64,000 bases of DNA from Microbacterium aurum (lineage in GTDB: Bacteria > Actinomycetota > Actinomycetes > Actinomycetales > Microbacteriaceae). Below, in pieces: positions 31,805 to 39,656 of the stretch. A program made the position numbers and the translations under genes. The DNA lies in NCBI RefSeq assembly GCF_016907815.1, contig NZ_JAFBCQ010000001.1, positions 1,488,001 to 1,552,000 on the forward strand, given 5' to 3'. Position 1 is the stretch's first letter; each line of letters begins with the position of its first letter. Below the pieces are notes generated by a model. The model was not told the origin of the DNA. It saw only the letters and a list, made by a program, of their open reading frames with translations, and did not search any database.

Positions 31805-32181
31805 CGCACAGCCTCCCGCTCCGCCTTCTGTGCCGCGACCTGTGCGCGCACGGCATCCATGTCCAGGCCCCGCACGCCCGCGATCACCCGGTCCAGCTGC
31901 GGTGCACCGAGGGCACCGGGCTGTGAGAACACCAGCACCCCCTCCCTGAACACCATGAGGGTCGGGATCGACGAGATATGGAATGCCGCCGCGAGCTCGC
32001 GCTGCGCCTCGGTGTCGACCTTGCCGAACACGATGTCGGGGTGCTGCCCGGCCGCCTTCTCGAAGACGGGCGCGAACATCCGGCACGGGCCGCACCACGC
32101 AGCCCAGAAGTCGAGGAACACGATGTCGTTCTGGTCGATGACGTCGTGGAACCCCCGGATGGCGATCTCTCGGGTGGTCAT
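31801..32181 (-). CDS. Thioredoxin
   Basis: 126-residue cytoplasmic thioredoxin with the classical active site DFWAAWCGPCRMFAPVFEKA (Cys near 31 and 34), the cis-Pro in SSIPTLMVF, and a slightly longer basic C-terminal helix. The ATG at 32181 has GAAAGGCC upstream. It is embedded between two rhodanese-type proteins, so its partners are probably persulfides formed by them. Confidence 0.93.
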   Translation of the reverse strand: MTTREIAIRGFHDVIDQNDIVFLDFWAAWCGPCRMFAPVFEKAAGQHPDIVFGKVDTEAQRELAAAFHISSIPTLMVFREGVLVFSQPGALGAPQLDRVIAGVRGLDMDAVRAQVAAQKAEREAVR

Positions 32182-32205
32182 GTCGGGCCTTTCGTGTCAG
32201 CGTCG

Positions 32206-32580
32206 TCAGTCGACGACGGCGAGTCCGGTCGCGGTCGCGGCGTCGGAGAGGCCGCCCGCGTCGTGAACGGAGGTGAAGCCGGCCTGCTCCATCAGCGCGA
32301 CGGCGCGGGCGGAACGGTTGCCGGACCGGCAGTAGACGAGGTAGTCGGCCGTCGGATCGAGCTCTGCGAGGCCGGCCTCGAAATCGGCGGCGCTGACGTC
32401 GAGATTGACCGCACCGTCGAGGTGCCCGCCCTCGTACTCGGCGGGGGTGCGCACGTCGACGACGGTGGTACCGGTCGTCACCTCGATCGATGTCGTCGCC
32501 GGCGCACAGGCCGCGACGGTGCCCGCTGCCAGCAGCAGGAGCGGGATCACCAACAGCCGGATGGGGCGCGGCCTGCTCAC
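32206..32580 (-). CDS. Rhodanese-domain lipoprotein
   Basis: 124-residue exported single-domain sulfurtransferase. The signal peptide runs IRLLVIPLLLLAAGTVAAC with the lipobox Cys near 25. The rhodanese fold has VVDVRTPAEYEGGHLDGAVN and the active-site loop YCRSGNRSARA with catalytic Cys near 85. The GTG at 32580 overlaps the stop of the mini zinc-ribbon gene (GTGA). It is probably anchored outside the membrane. Confidence 0.9.
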   Translation of the reverse strand: MSRPRPIRLLVIPLLLLAAGTVAACAPATTSIEVTTGTTVVDVRTPAEYEGGHLDGAVNLDVSAADFEAGLAELDPTADYLVYCRSGNRSARAVALMEQAGFTSVHDAGGLSDAATATGLAVVD

Positions 32581-32711
32581 GCGACGCCCGCAAGGTCGTG
32601 TCCGGGGCAGCGGTCCGCCTCGGGCACACCCCACAGCGCCTCCTCAACGTGCTGGCCGCAACCGGCCCACGTCGCCTTGCCGCATTCTGCACACGTCACC
32701 CTGCTGCACAT
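32577..32711 (-). CDS. Mini zinc-ribbon protein (44 residues)
   Basis: First gene of the reactive-sulfur operon. Cysteines in VTCAECGKATWAGCGQHVEE plus RCPGH can form one zinc site. It is a paralogue of the 53-residue protein at 28237, which closes the operon at the other end. GGAGTG precedes the ATG. Function unknown; coupling to the rhodanese lipoprotein gene suggests a shared role. Confidence 0.82.
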   Translation of the reverse strand: MCSRVTCAECGKATWAGCGQHVEEALWGVPEADRCPGHDLAGVA

Positions 32712-32730
32712 CGCCCACTCCTTCGATCAA

Positions 32731-32771
32731 TAAACCCCTGGGGGTATATCGACTATACACCCGGGGGTATG
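32731..32771. promoter_or_regulatory. Two CsoR/CstR-type operators
   Basis: Site A (32731-32748) reads TAAACCCC-TG-GGGGTATA; site B (32754-32771) reads TATACACC-CG-GGGGTATG. Both have the A/T-flanked C-run and G-run of CsoR/CstR operators, with centres 23 bp apart. They precede the operon that ends in the CstR-like gene, fitting autoregulation. On the minus strand TATAGT (about 32756-32751) between the sites could be the -10. Confidence 0.78.
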
Positions 32772-32827
32772 CGATCGAGACCATGTTGTGTGTCTGCCAG
32801 ACTGGGGCTCAGGTGTATTCCTGACGT

Positions 32828-32986
32828 ATGTCTCTTTACGGCGCAGAGGCCGGCGCTAACGCGAAGCGGTGCGGCAGCTGCGGAAAGTTCAAGCCGCGCG
32901 TCGAGTTCAACCGAAAGCGCTCCCGGGTCGACGGCTTGCAAGAGGTCTGTCGAGAATGCAATCGCGCGTCGTCGCGACGGTACTAA
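32828..32986 (+). CDS. Small CxxC-CxxC zinc-finger protein (possibly truncated)
   Basis: 52 residues: RCGSCGKFKPRVEFNRKRS, then VCRECNRASSRRY. The two CxxC knuckles resemble the zinc finger of phage/HNH-associated proteins. The stop TAA is followed in the same frame by EQNREKHVR, a common continuation of this family after RRYY, so the stop may be a mutation of a tyrosine codon. It stands at the right edge of the scarred island. Confidence 0.65.
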   Translation: MSLYGAEAGANAKRCGSCGKFKPRVEFNRKRSRVDGLQEVCRECNRASSRRY

Positions 32987-33481
32987 GAGCAGAATCGCGA
33001 GAAGCACGTCCGCGTCAGTGGGCGCCGCACGTGGGCGCGCGGCGTCTTCGCCCTGGCCGCCTGCCTCGTGCTGCTCGTCGGCATCGGGTGGGGGACCGGT
33101 GTCATCGCGAAGCTGTGGAACACGCCTGCCGCGGTCACCGCCCTGGACGAGATCGAGCGCGCCCCCGACGCGGCGTCAGCCGCCGTCGACTTCGACGGCG
33201 GCCAGGCGACGGCGCACTGGTCGCAGAGCGTCGGAAAAGTCGTGCTGGTGGCGGAGGGGCTCCCGCAGCTGCCCACCGACCGCACGTTCGAGCTGTGGTT
33301 CGTGCGCGGCGACGAGCCGGTGCCGGCGGGCACGTTCGACGCCGACGGCGGCGCGGCGACGGCGGAACTCACCGGCACGATGCAGCCCGGCGACACCATC
33401 GCGGTCACGGTCGAACCTGCCGGCGGTTCACCGAGCGGCGCGCCGACGACCGCGCCGATCATCGCCATCCCGACCGTCTGA
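32987..33481 (+). pseudogene. Anti-sigma factor RskA, C-terminal part
   Basis: The frame after the zinc-finger stop encodes one membrane helix (VFALAACLVLLVGIGWGTG) and the extracytoplasmic RskA domain (WSQSVGKVVLVAEGLPQLP, RTFELWFVRGDEPVPAGTF, DTIAVTVEPAGGSPSGAPT). The cytoplasmic sigma-binding domain is missing, and no sigma factor gene is nearby. The first in-frame start (GTG, 33068) lies inside the helix. A deletion that joined the zinc-finger gene to the rskA interior explains this. Confidence 0.75.
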
Positions 33482-33520
33482 GCCGGCCCGCCCGCCGGGG
33501 TGCGCAGGTACCCTTGACGG

Positions 33521-34159
33521 GTGAGTGACCAGCCGCGCGACTACCACCGTCCGGTGCAGCGTCCCGCGGACACCTTCGACCGCCGCTTCGGATCGACCGA
33601 TCCGGCGGACGTCTCCCGGGTCGCGCACGCCACGGCATCCGCTCTGCTGACGCGCGTGCGCGACGAGCCGACGGATGCCGTCATCGAGCGCCTCGTGACC
33701 TTCACCGAAGCCCACGGCATCGACACGATCGCCGAGCTCTGGTCCCATTCGCCGGCGAAGTCGCTGCCCGGGACGTTGTGGCGGCTGTACCTGCTGCAGC
33801 TCATGGTGCGCGACGACGCCCGCACCGCGGCGCTGCTGTACGAGCGGGGTCGCGCCGTGCTGCGCTCCGCAGACGACGTCGTCGCCGGCGCGCCCACTCC
33901 GGCCGGTCCCGAGGAGCTCACCGCGCTCGTCGACGAGATCCTGCGAGGCGTTTTCCGCGGCGACTTCGCCGTCGCGCTCGATCGCGCCGCATCCTTCTGC
34001 CGCGTCGAGGCGGCAGGCTCGGCCGACCTCGCCGACGACTACGACGCGACCGAGCCGGAACGGGCGAGCGCCTTCACGACGCGGGCGCTGCGGCTGGACA
34101 CCTACGCGACCGACCTCCGCGCGAGCGCGGGTCTGTGGCGCCGGGACTCGCTGACCTGA
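33521..34159 (+). CDS. Conserved actinobacterial protein, unknown function
   Basis: 212-residue soluble, mostly helical protein. I do not recognise a domain, though similar proteins in Microbacteriaceae are sometimes mislabelled as RNA polymerase beta subunits. It has a conserved-looking core SLPGTLWRLYLLQLMVRDDA. TACCCT lies 6 nt before the GTG, so it is probably leaderless. Three 81-bp repeat units follow its stop. Confidence 0.75.
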   Translation: MSDQPRDYHRPVQRPADTFDRRFGSTDPADVSRVAHATASALLTRVRDEPTDAVIERLVTFTEAHGIDTIAELWSHSPAKSLPGTLWRLYLLQLMVRDDARTAALLYERGRAVLRSADDVVAGAPTPAGPEELTALVDEILRGVFRGDFAVALDRAASFCRVEAAGSADLADDYDATEPERASAFTTRALRLDTYATDLRASAGLWRRDSLT

Positions 34160-34164
34160 GGGGC

Positions 34165-34394
34165 GCTGCGCAGGCGAGGCGTTCCGCGGTGCGACGTTCG
34201 GCGGGTATGAAAGTGCCGGGCCGCAGAACGCCCGTTGACGTGGCCGCTGCGCGGGAGAGGCGTTGCGCGGTGCGACGTTCGGCGGGTGTGAAAGTGCCGG
34301 GCCGCAGAACGCCCGTTGACGTGGCCGCTGCGCGGGAGAGGCGTTCCGCGGTGCGACGTTCGGCGGGTGTGAAAGTGCCGGGCCGCAGAACGCC
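34165..34394. repeat. Three tandem 81-bp units, each a long hairpin
   Basis: Units start at 34165, 34246 and 34327; the third is cut short at 34394. Copies differ at only a few bases. Each holds arms GGCGTTCCGCGG (34178) and CCGCAGAACGCC (34221), complementary at 11 of 12 bases, around a 31-nt middle with GACGTTCGGCGGG. The repeats fill most of the 350-bp gap before pabC, and the spacing matches no CRISPR. The rest of the gap shows only the pabC promoter. Confidence 0.93.
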
Positions 34395-34509
34395 TCTCGG
34401 CGCGTGGCCGCTCGCAGCGGCGAAAGATGGAGCCCGGGGTTACTGCGGCCCGGCTGATCCAGTGTAACGTGCGCGGCCGGCGGGGCATTCCCGCGCCTAG
34501 GCTCAGATC

Positions 34510-35394
34510 ATGGCCCTGCACTTCGCGCTGATGATCGACCCCGCGGCATCCGACGATGCCCGCACCGACTTCTCCGAGACGTTCACCGCCGTGGACCCGG
34601 CGGCCCCAGCGCTGACGGTCGGGGAGCTCAGCACCCAGCGCGGCGACGGGATCTTCGAGTCGATCGGCGTCGTCGACGGTCACGCGCAGGAGGTCGGGGC
34701 GCACCTGAGCCGGCTCGCGCACTCCGCGCAGCTGTGCGACCTGCCGCAGCCGAACGCGCGTCAGTGGCGGGAGGCGGTCACGCGCGCCGCAGCGGAGTGC
34801 GGACCGGGCGAGGCCGTCATCAAGCTCATCCTCAGCCGGGGGATCGAGCACGGCCCGACGCCGACGGCGTGGGTGACGGCGGCCACCGCCGCCGACAACA
34901 CCCGGGCTCGCACCCGCGGCATCCGCGTCGTGACGCTCGACCGGGGCTACACGCTCGACGCGCCCACGCGCGCCCCGTGGCTGCTGCTGGGCGCGAAGAC
35001 GCTGTCGTATGCCGTGAACATGGCGGCCCTGCGCGAAGCGCACCGTCGCGGTGCGGACGACGCGATCTTCACCACGACCGATGGGTTCGTGCTCGAGGCG
35101 CCCACCGCCTCGCTCATCCTCCGCCGCGGCGACACGTTCGTCACGCCCGCCCCGCACGGCGGCATCCTGCACGGGACGACCCAGCTGAGCCTGTTCGACC
35201 ACCTCGCCGCCGAGGGATACGAGACGGTGTACGAGAACGTCCCGGCATCCGCTCTGCACACCGCCGACGCGGCGTGGCTCGTCTCCAGCGTCCGCCTGGC
35301 CGCCCCGATCACCGCGATCGACGACGTCGACGTGCCGGTCGATGCCGAGCTCACCGCCGCCGTCAACGCCTACCTGCTGAGCCCCCGCGACTGA
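34510..35394 (+). CDS. pabC: Aminodeoxychorismate lyase (class IV aminotransferase)
   Basis: 294-residue PLP enzyme, probably releasing p-aminobenzoate for folate. It shows TQRGDGIFESIGVVDGH, the PLP lysine in LLGAKTLSYAVNMAALREA (about 160), DAIFTTTDGFVLEAPTASLI and GGILHGTTQLSLFD. Branched-chain and D-amino acid aminotransferases share this fold; the GDGIFES motif and single-gene setting favour PabC. TAGGCT (34498-34503) lies 6 nt before the ATG, with no ribosome site: probably leaderless. Confidence 0.85.
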   Translation: MALHFALMIDPAASDDARTDFSETFTAVDPAAPALTVGELSTQRGDGIFESIGVVDGHAQEVGAHLSRLAHSAQLCDLPQPNARQWREAVTRAAAECGPGEAVIKLILSRGIEHGPTPTAWVTAATAADNTRARTRGIRVVTLDRGYTLDAPTRAPWLLLGAKTLSYAVNMAALREAHRRGADDAIFTTTDGFVLEAPTASLILRRGDTFVTPAPHGGILHGTTQLSLFDHLAAEGYETVYENVPASALHTADAAWLVSSVRLAAPITAIDDVDVPVDAELTAAVNAYLLSPRD

Positions 35395-35442
35395 CCGGCA
35401 CGGCGGTGCGCCGGCGCGGCGTGCGGTGCGCTCGCTCTCGTC

Positions 35443-35518
35443 AACGGCAAGGGATCATGTGCGACACGCCGATATCTCGGTGCGACACGCCGGGAGACCG
35501 GGGCGATCCCTTGCCGTT
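35443..35518. repeat. Dispersed 76-bp palindromic element, copy A
   Basis: Outer arms AACGGCAAGGGATC and GATCCCTTGCCGTT are perfectly complementary (14 bp). The middle holds GCGACACGCCG twice in the same direction. It ends exactly at the stop codon of the convergent gene at 35518. Copies B and C share length, arms and inner motif. Confidence 0.93.
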
Positions 35519-36366
35519 CAGACTCGGCCGACCCCAGCGCCCTCGAGGGTGCTCAGCGCGCCCAGGATCGCCGCCTCGACCAGCTCCCAGTCGTGCACGA
35601 TCATCGCGTAGTCGAATCGGAGCGTGATGTAGCCCCATGACGCGGCGTGCGCGTCGCGCACGAGATCCTTATGTCGGTGTGACGGGCTGCCGTGGTTGTC
35701 CACGCCGTCCGCTTCGACGAGAAGGCGCTCGCCGATGAGAAGGTCGACGCGTCCGACCGCGAAGACCTGCCGTTGCGTCCGCACCCGCAGTCCGCGGCGG
35801 CGCAGCCTCCACCGCAGCAGCGACTCGAGGCCGCTGTCCGCGTCGTTGCGGGCGAGCGCGAGCGCTTCGCGGATCGCCGCGTTGGAATGCATACGCAGCC
35901 AGCGCATGCCGCTGGTGCCGAGCATGCCCGCTGCCAGCGCCGACTCCAGCACGACGAAGAACTCCTCGATCCCGAAGCACCGGTAGATCTGCAGGAGCAT
36001 CCGGGGAAGAGACGGGGCGGATGCCGGGGCGCCGCGCGGCCCGTCATCCCAATGCTCGACGCAGGCGCAAGCCTGCGATGGGTGGTAACTGCGCTGTCCG
36101 CTGCACAGCCAGACATGCGCGCGATGATCGGCGGTCAGCACCCACAGTCCGAGGTGTCGTGCCGCCGTGATGCAGGCGGCACGGCCGCCGTGCTCGGCCA
36201 CGGCGCGCAGTGCGGGGCAGATCGTCGGTGCGACGTACACCCCGCGGCGGGCACGGACCAGCGACCCGTCGGCGATCCGGGCGGTCAGTATCGTCCCGGA
36301 GACGCCGCCGGCGCGCATGCCGGACGTGGTGAAAACGGAAGCGCGGGCATCACACATGCGGCCCAT
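35518..36366 (-). CDS. DUF559-like endonuclease-domain protein with AbiEi-like N-terminus
   Basis: About 282 residues. The N-terminal 60 residues look like an AbiEi-type winged-helix module (TSGMRAGGVSGTILTARIAD, LVRARRGVYVAP). The C-terminal 110 resemble the Vsr-fold DUF559 domain: GLESLLRWRLRRRGL, VGRVDLLIGERLLVEADG (candidate catalytic D and E), then YITLRFDYAMI. Such proteins are common in actinobacteria and of unknown role. Start is ATG at 36366, or 36357; there is no clear ribosome site. The stop codon uses the last base of repeat copy A. Confidence 0.72.
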   Translation of the reverse strand: MGRMCDARASVFTTSGMRAGGVSGTILTARIADGSLVRARRGVYVAPTICPALRAVAEHGGRAACITAARHLGLWVLTADHRAHVWLCSGQRSYHPSQACACVEHWDDGPRGAPASAPSLPRMLLQIYRCFGIEEFFVVLESALAAGMLGTSGMRWLRMHSNAAIREALALARNDADSGLESLLRWRLRRRGLRVRTQRQVFAVGRVDLLIGERLLVEADGVDNHGSPSHRHKDLVRDAHAASWGYITLRFDYAMIVHDWELVEAAILGALSTLEGAGVGRV

Positions 36367-36472
36367 CGTGGCGGTGCCACGGTCGACTCGGAGGCGCGTG
36401 CGCAGCATCCGTGGACAGTCGCCGGAAAACGCAGGCTGTGGAGAGGGCGATGATCCCGGGCGGGCAGATGCC

Positions 36473-36548
36473 AACTGCAAGGGATCGTCAGCGACACGCC
36501 GCGATGCCTCGGCGCGAGGCGGCGTGTCGCGCAGAATCCCTTGCAGTT
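36473..36548. repeat. Dispersed 76-bp palindromic element, copy B
   Basis: Arms AACTGCAAGGGAT and ATCCCTTGCAGTT enclose GCGACACGCCGC and its inverted partner GGCGGCGTGTCGC, so the whole element folds into a long hairpin. It lies between two divergent-from-centre genes, 100 bp upstream of the DUF559 gene start. Confidence 0.93.
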
Positions 36549-36695
36549 AGTACGGCGGATGCCGCGGCGCGCCCCGACGCGGCGCGCCTGCCCCAGCATC
36601 CGCCCCCCAGCATCCGCCCCCAGCCGCTCCCAGCCGCCCCCCGGCCTCCTGCCCCCCAGCGTCCGCCCCCCCGGCATCCGCCCCCTGCGACGCGC

Positions 36696-37475
36696 TTATC
36701 CGAAGCGGCCGGAGACGTAGTCCTCGGTGGCCTGCACGGAGGGCGTCGTGAAGATCGTGCTCGTGTTGTCGTACTCGATGAGCTTGCCGGGCTTGCCGGT
36801 GCCGGCGATGTTGAAGAACGCGGTCTTGTCCGAGACGCGGGATGCCTGCTGCATGTTGTGCGTCACGATGACGATCGTGTACTCCTGCTTGAGCTCCTGG
36901 ATGAGCTCCTCGATCGCGAACGTCGAGATCGGGTCCAGCGCCGAGCACGGCTCGTCCATCAACAGCACGTCGGGGGAGACGGCGATCGCGCGCGCGATGC
37001 ACAGGCGCTGCTGCTGACCGCCGGAGAGGCCCGATCCGGGCTTGTCGAGGCGGTCCTTGACCTCGTTCCAGAGGTTCGCGCCCTGGAGCGACCGCTCGAC
37101 GAGCGCATCGGCGTCGCTCTTGGAGATGCGCTTGTTGTTGAGCTTGACCCCCGCCAGCACGTTCTCCTTGATCGACATCGTCGGGAACGGGTTGGGGCGC
37201 TGGAACACCATGCCGACCTGACGACGCACGAGCACGGGGTCCACTCCCGGCCCATACAGGTTGTCGCCGTCGAGCAGCACCTCACCCTCGACGCGGGCGC
37301 GGGGGATGACCTCGTGCATGCGGTTCAGTGTGCGCAGGAACGTCGACTTGCCGCATCCGGACGGGCCGATGAAGGCGGTGACGGAGCGGGGCTGGATCTC
37401 CAGTCCCACACCCTCGACGGCGAGGAAGTCGCCGTAGTAGACGTTGAGGTCGTTGACTTCGATGCTCTTGGACAC
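36696..37475 (-). CDS. pstB: Phosphate ABC transporter ATPase PstB
   Basis: 259-residue ATPase of the high-affinity phosphate importer. Walker A is [21 protein letters not shown]-loop [16 protein letters not shown] (the FPxSI loop typical of PstB), signature [16 protein letters not shown], Walker [14 protein letters not shown] and H-loop [13 protein letters not shown] precedes GTG 37475 by 6 nt. It is the last gene of pstSCAB, 38 bp after pstA. Confidence 0.97.
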   Translation of the reverse strand: MSKSIEVNDLNVYYGDFLAVEGVGLEIQPRSVTAFIGPSGCGKSTFLRTLNRMHEVIPRARVEGEVLLDGDNLYGPGVDPVLVRRQVGMVFQRPNPFPTMSIKENVLAGVKLNNKRISKSDADALVERSLQGANLWNEVKDRLDKPGSGLSGGQQQRLCIARAIAVSPDVLLMDEPCSALDPISTFAIEELIQELKQEYTIVIVTHNMQQASRVSDKTAFFNIAGTGKPGKLIEYDNTSTIFTTPSVQATEDYVSGRFG

Positions 37476-37513
37476 GATGGTTCCTAACGGGGCGGATGCC
37501 GGTGGGCGGCCGG

Positions 37514-38614
37514 TCAGCGGCCGGTCTTCGGGGCGAACACCTTCGCGACGATGCGCGCGATGAGGTTCAGTGCCATGACGATGAGGATGAGGGTGAGGGC
37601 GGCGGCCCACGCGCGGTCGACGTAAGCCTCGGGCGGAATGCCCTTGTAGGCGTACTGCGAGTAGATGTAGACGGGCAGCGTCTGCATGCGCCCGTCGAAC
37701 AGGTTCTGGTTCATCGCGTCGGTGAACCCGGCGGTGATCAGCAGCGGCGCCGTCTCGCCGATGACGCGGGCGATGGCGAGCATGACACCGGTCGTGATGC
37801 CGGCGATGGAGGTCGGCAGCACCACCTTCACGATCGTCAGCCACTTCGGCACGCCGAGGGCGTACGAGGCCTCGCGCAGCTCGTTCGGCACGAGGCGCAG
37901 CATCTCCTCGCTCGAGCGGACCACGACAGGGATCATCAGCACCGAGAGCGCGACGGCGCCGGCGAAGCCCATACGGACACCCGGCCCGAAGATCAGGGCG
38001 AACAGCGCGTACGCGAACAGACCCGCGACGATCGAGGGGATGCCGGTCATCACGTCGACCAGGAACGTGATGGCGCGGGCGAGGCGCTTCTCCTGGCCGT
38101 ACTCGATGAGGTAGATGGCGGTCATGAGGCCGATCGGCACCGAGATGATCGCGGCGGTCAGCGTGATCAGCAGCGTGCCCCAGATCGCGTGGACGGCGCC
38201 GCCGCCCTCGCCGACGATGCCGCGCATCGAGCTGGAGAAGAACGTCGCGTCGAACCGTGCGATGCCGTTGCTGACGACGGTCCAGCCCACCGACACCAGC
38301 GGCACCATGGCGATGGCGAAGGCGCTGGAGACGATGCCGGTGACGAACCGGTCGAACGCGCGGCGCGCGCCCTCGACGATGCGGGAGATCGTGTAGATCA
38401 GCACCAGATAGGCGATGACCGACAGGATGAGCCAGCCGGCGATGGAGAACTCGCCGCCGGCGGCGGCGCCGAGCACCCCGTAGATGGCGCCGAAGACCGC
38501 GAGGGAGCCGACCAGCAGCGCCCAGGGCGCCCAGCGGGGCAGGTGACCGGAGGTCAGCGGGATGTGCGCGGGGGCGGCCGGGCGGACCGGCGCGGGAGCA
38601 GGGGCGGTGGCCAT
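37514..38614 (-). CDS. pstA: Phosphate ABC transporter permease PstA
   Basis: 366-residue membrane subunit. It has an unusual N-terminal hydrophobic region with two or three extra helices (about 25-105) before the six-helix permease core. Family marks are [60 protein letters not shown] and the coupling loop [20 protein letters not shown]. It starts 1 bp after the pstC stop. Confidence 0.95.
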   Translation of the reverse strand: MATAPAPAPVRPAAPAHIPLTSGHLPRWAPWALLVGSLAVFGAIYGVLGAAAGGEFSIAGWLILSVIAYLVLIYTISRIVEGARRAFDRFVTGIVSSAFAIAMVPLVSVGWTVVSNGIARFDATFFSSSMRGIVGEGGGAVHAIWGTLLITLTAAIISVPIGLMTAIYLIEYGQEKRLARAITFLVDVMTGIPSIVAGLFAYALFALIFGPGVRMGFAGAVALSVLMIPVVVRSSEEMLRLVPNELREASYALGVPKWLTIVKVVLPTSIAGITTGVMLAIARVIGETAPLLITAGFTDAMNQNLFDGRMQTLPVYIYSQYAYKGIPPEAYVDRAWAAALTLILIVMALNLIARIVAKVFAPKTGR

Positions 38615-38615
38615 G

Positions 38616-39566
38616 TCAGTTCGCTCCCGAGAATTCCTTGCGGCGGCTGACGATCCAGCGCGCCACCGCGTTGACCGCGAAGGTGACGATGAAGAGGATG
38701 AGGCCGGTCGCGATCAGCACGTTGATGTTGAGGGCGTAGGCCTCGGGGAACGTGAGGGCGATGTTGGCCGCGATGGTCGAGGGGTTCTGCGAGGTCAGCA
38801 GCTGCAGGGTGAGCACGTTCGTGGCCGAGAGGACCATCGCGACCGCCATCGTCTCGCCGAGGGCCCGGCCGAGGCCGAGCATCGAGGCCGAGACGATGCC
38901 GGAGCGCCCGAACGGGAGCACCGCCATGCGGATCATCTCCCACCGGGTGGCGCCGAGGGCGAGGGCCGCCTCCTCGTGCAACACCGGCGTCTGCAGGAAG
39001 ATCTCGCGGCAGATCGCGGTGATGATCGGCACGACCATCACCGCGAGGACGAGGGCGGCCGTGAGGATCGTGCGGCCGGAGTTGAGCACCTGACCGGAGA
39101 AGAGCGGGATCCACCCCAGGTTCTCGTTCAGCCAGTTGTAGGTGGGGACGACCGAGGGGGCGAAGACGAGGATGCCCCACAGGCCGAAGACGACCGAGGG
39201 GACCGCGGCGAGCAGGTCGACGATGTAGCCGAGACCCTGCGCGAGACGGCGCGGCGCGTAGTGGGTGATGAACAACGCGATGCCGAGCGAGAGCGGCACC
39301 GCGACGAGCAGGGCGAGGAACGCCGCCCAGATCGTGCCGAACAGGAGCGGGCCGACGTAGTCCCAGAAGTTCGTCGTCAGCAGCGACGCGCTCTGACTGT
39401 CGGCGCCGAAGGCCGGCAGCGACTGGACGATGAGGAAGATCGCGACGGCGGCGAGGGTGACGACGATCATCGAGCCCGCGAAGACCGCGGTGCCGGAGAA
39501 CCACAGGTCGCCGGGGCGCCGCTTGGCGGCGATCCGCGGGGGAGCGTCGGCGGTGGATGCTGTCAT
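38616..39566 (-). CDS. pstC: Phosphate ABC transporter permease PstC
   Basis: 316-residue membrane subunit with six helices. Marks: NFWDYVGPLLFGTIWAAFLA, VPLSLGIALFITHYAPRRLA, YIVDLLAAVPSVVFGLWGIL and coupling loop HEEAALALGATRWEMIRMAV. It forms the phosphate channel with PstA. It lies 90 bp after pstS in the same direction. Confidence 0.96.
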   Translation of the reverse strand: MTASTADAPPRIAAKRRPGDLWFSGTAVFAGSMIVVTLAAVAIFLIVQSLPAFGADSQSASLLTTNFWDYVGPLLFGTIWAAFLALLVAVPLSLGIALFITHYAPRRLAQGLGYIVDLLAAVPSVVFGLWGILVFAPSVVPTYNWLNENLGWIPLFSGQVLNSGRTILTAALVLAVMVVPIITAICREIFLQTPVLHEEAALALGATRWEMIRMAVLPFGRSGIVSASMLGLGRALGETMAVAMVLSATNVLTLQLLTSQNPSTIAANIALTFPEAYALNINVLIATGLILFIVTFAVNAVARWIVSRRKEFSGAN

Positions 39567-39656
39567 CGCACTCTCTCTGGTGAGGGAACTCGGGTGGGGT
39601 GGTGCCGGTCACGGGCCGGGCGGCACCCCGCGAAAGCGGGATGCCGCCCGAGCGCG

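Noticed and set aside
34165..34394. Possible CRISPR array
   Set aside because: Units are contiguous 81-bp copies with no unique spacers, and no cas gene is in the window.
34102..35259. Long minus-strand open frame with three 27-residue tandem repeats (RRSAARHFHTRRTSHR-type)
   Set aside because: It is antisense to pabC and the 33521 gene; the protein repeat is only the translation of the 81-bp hairpin units (81 = 27 codons). Composition is Arg-rich, as in shadow frames.
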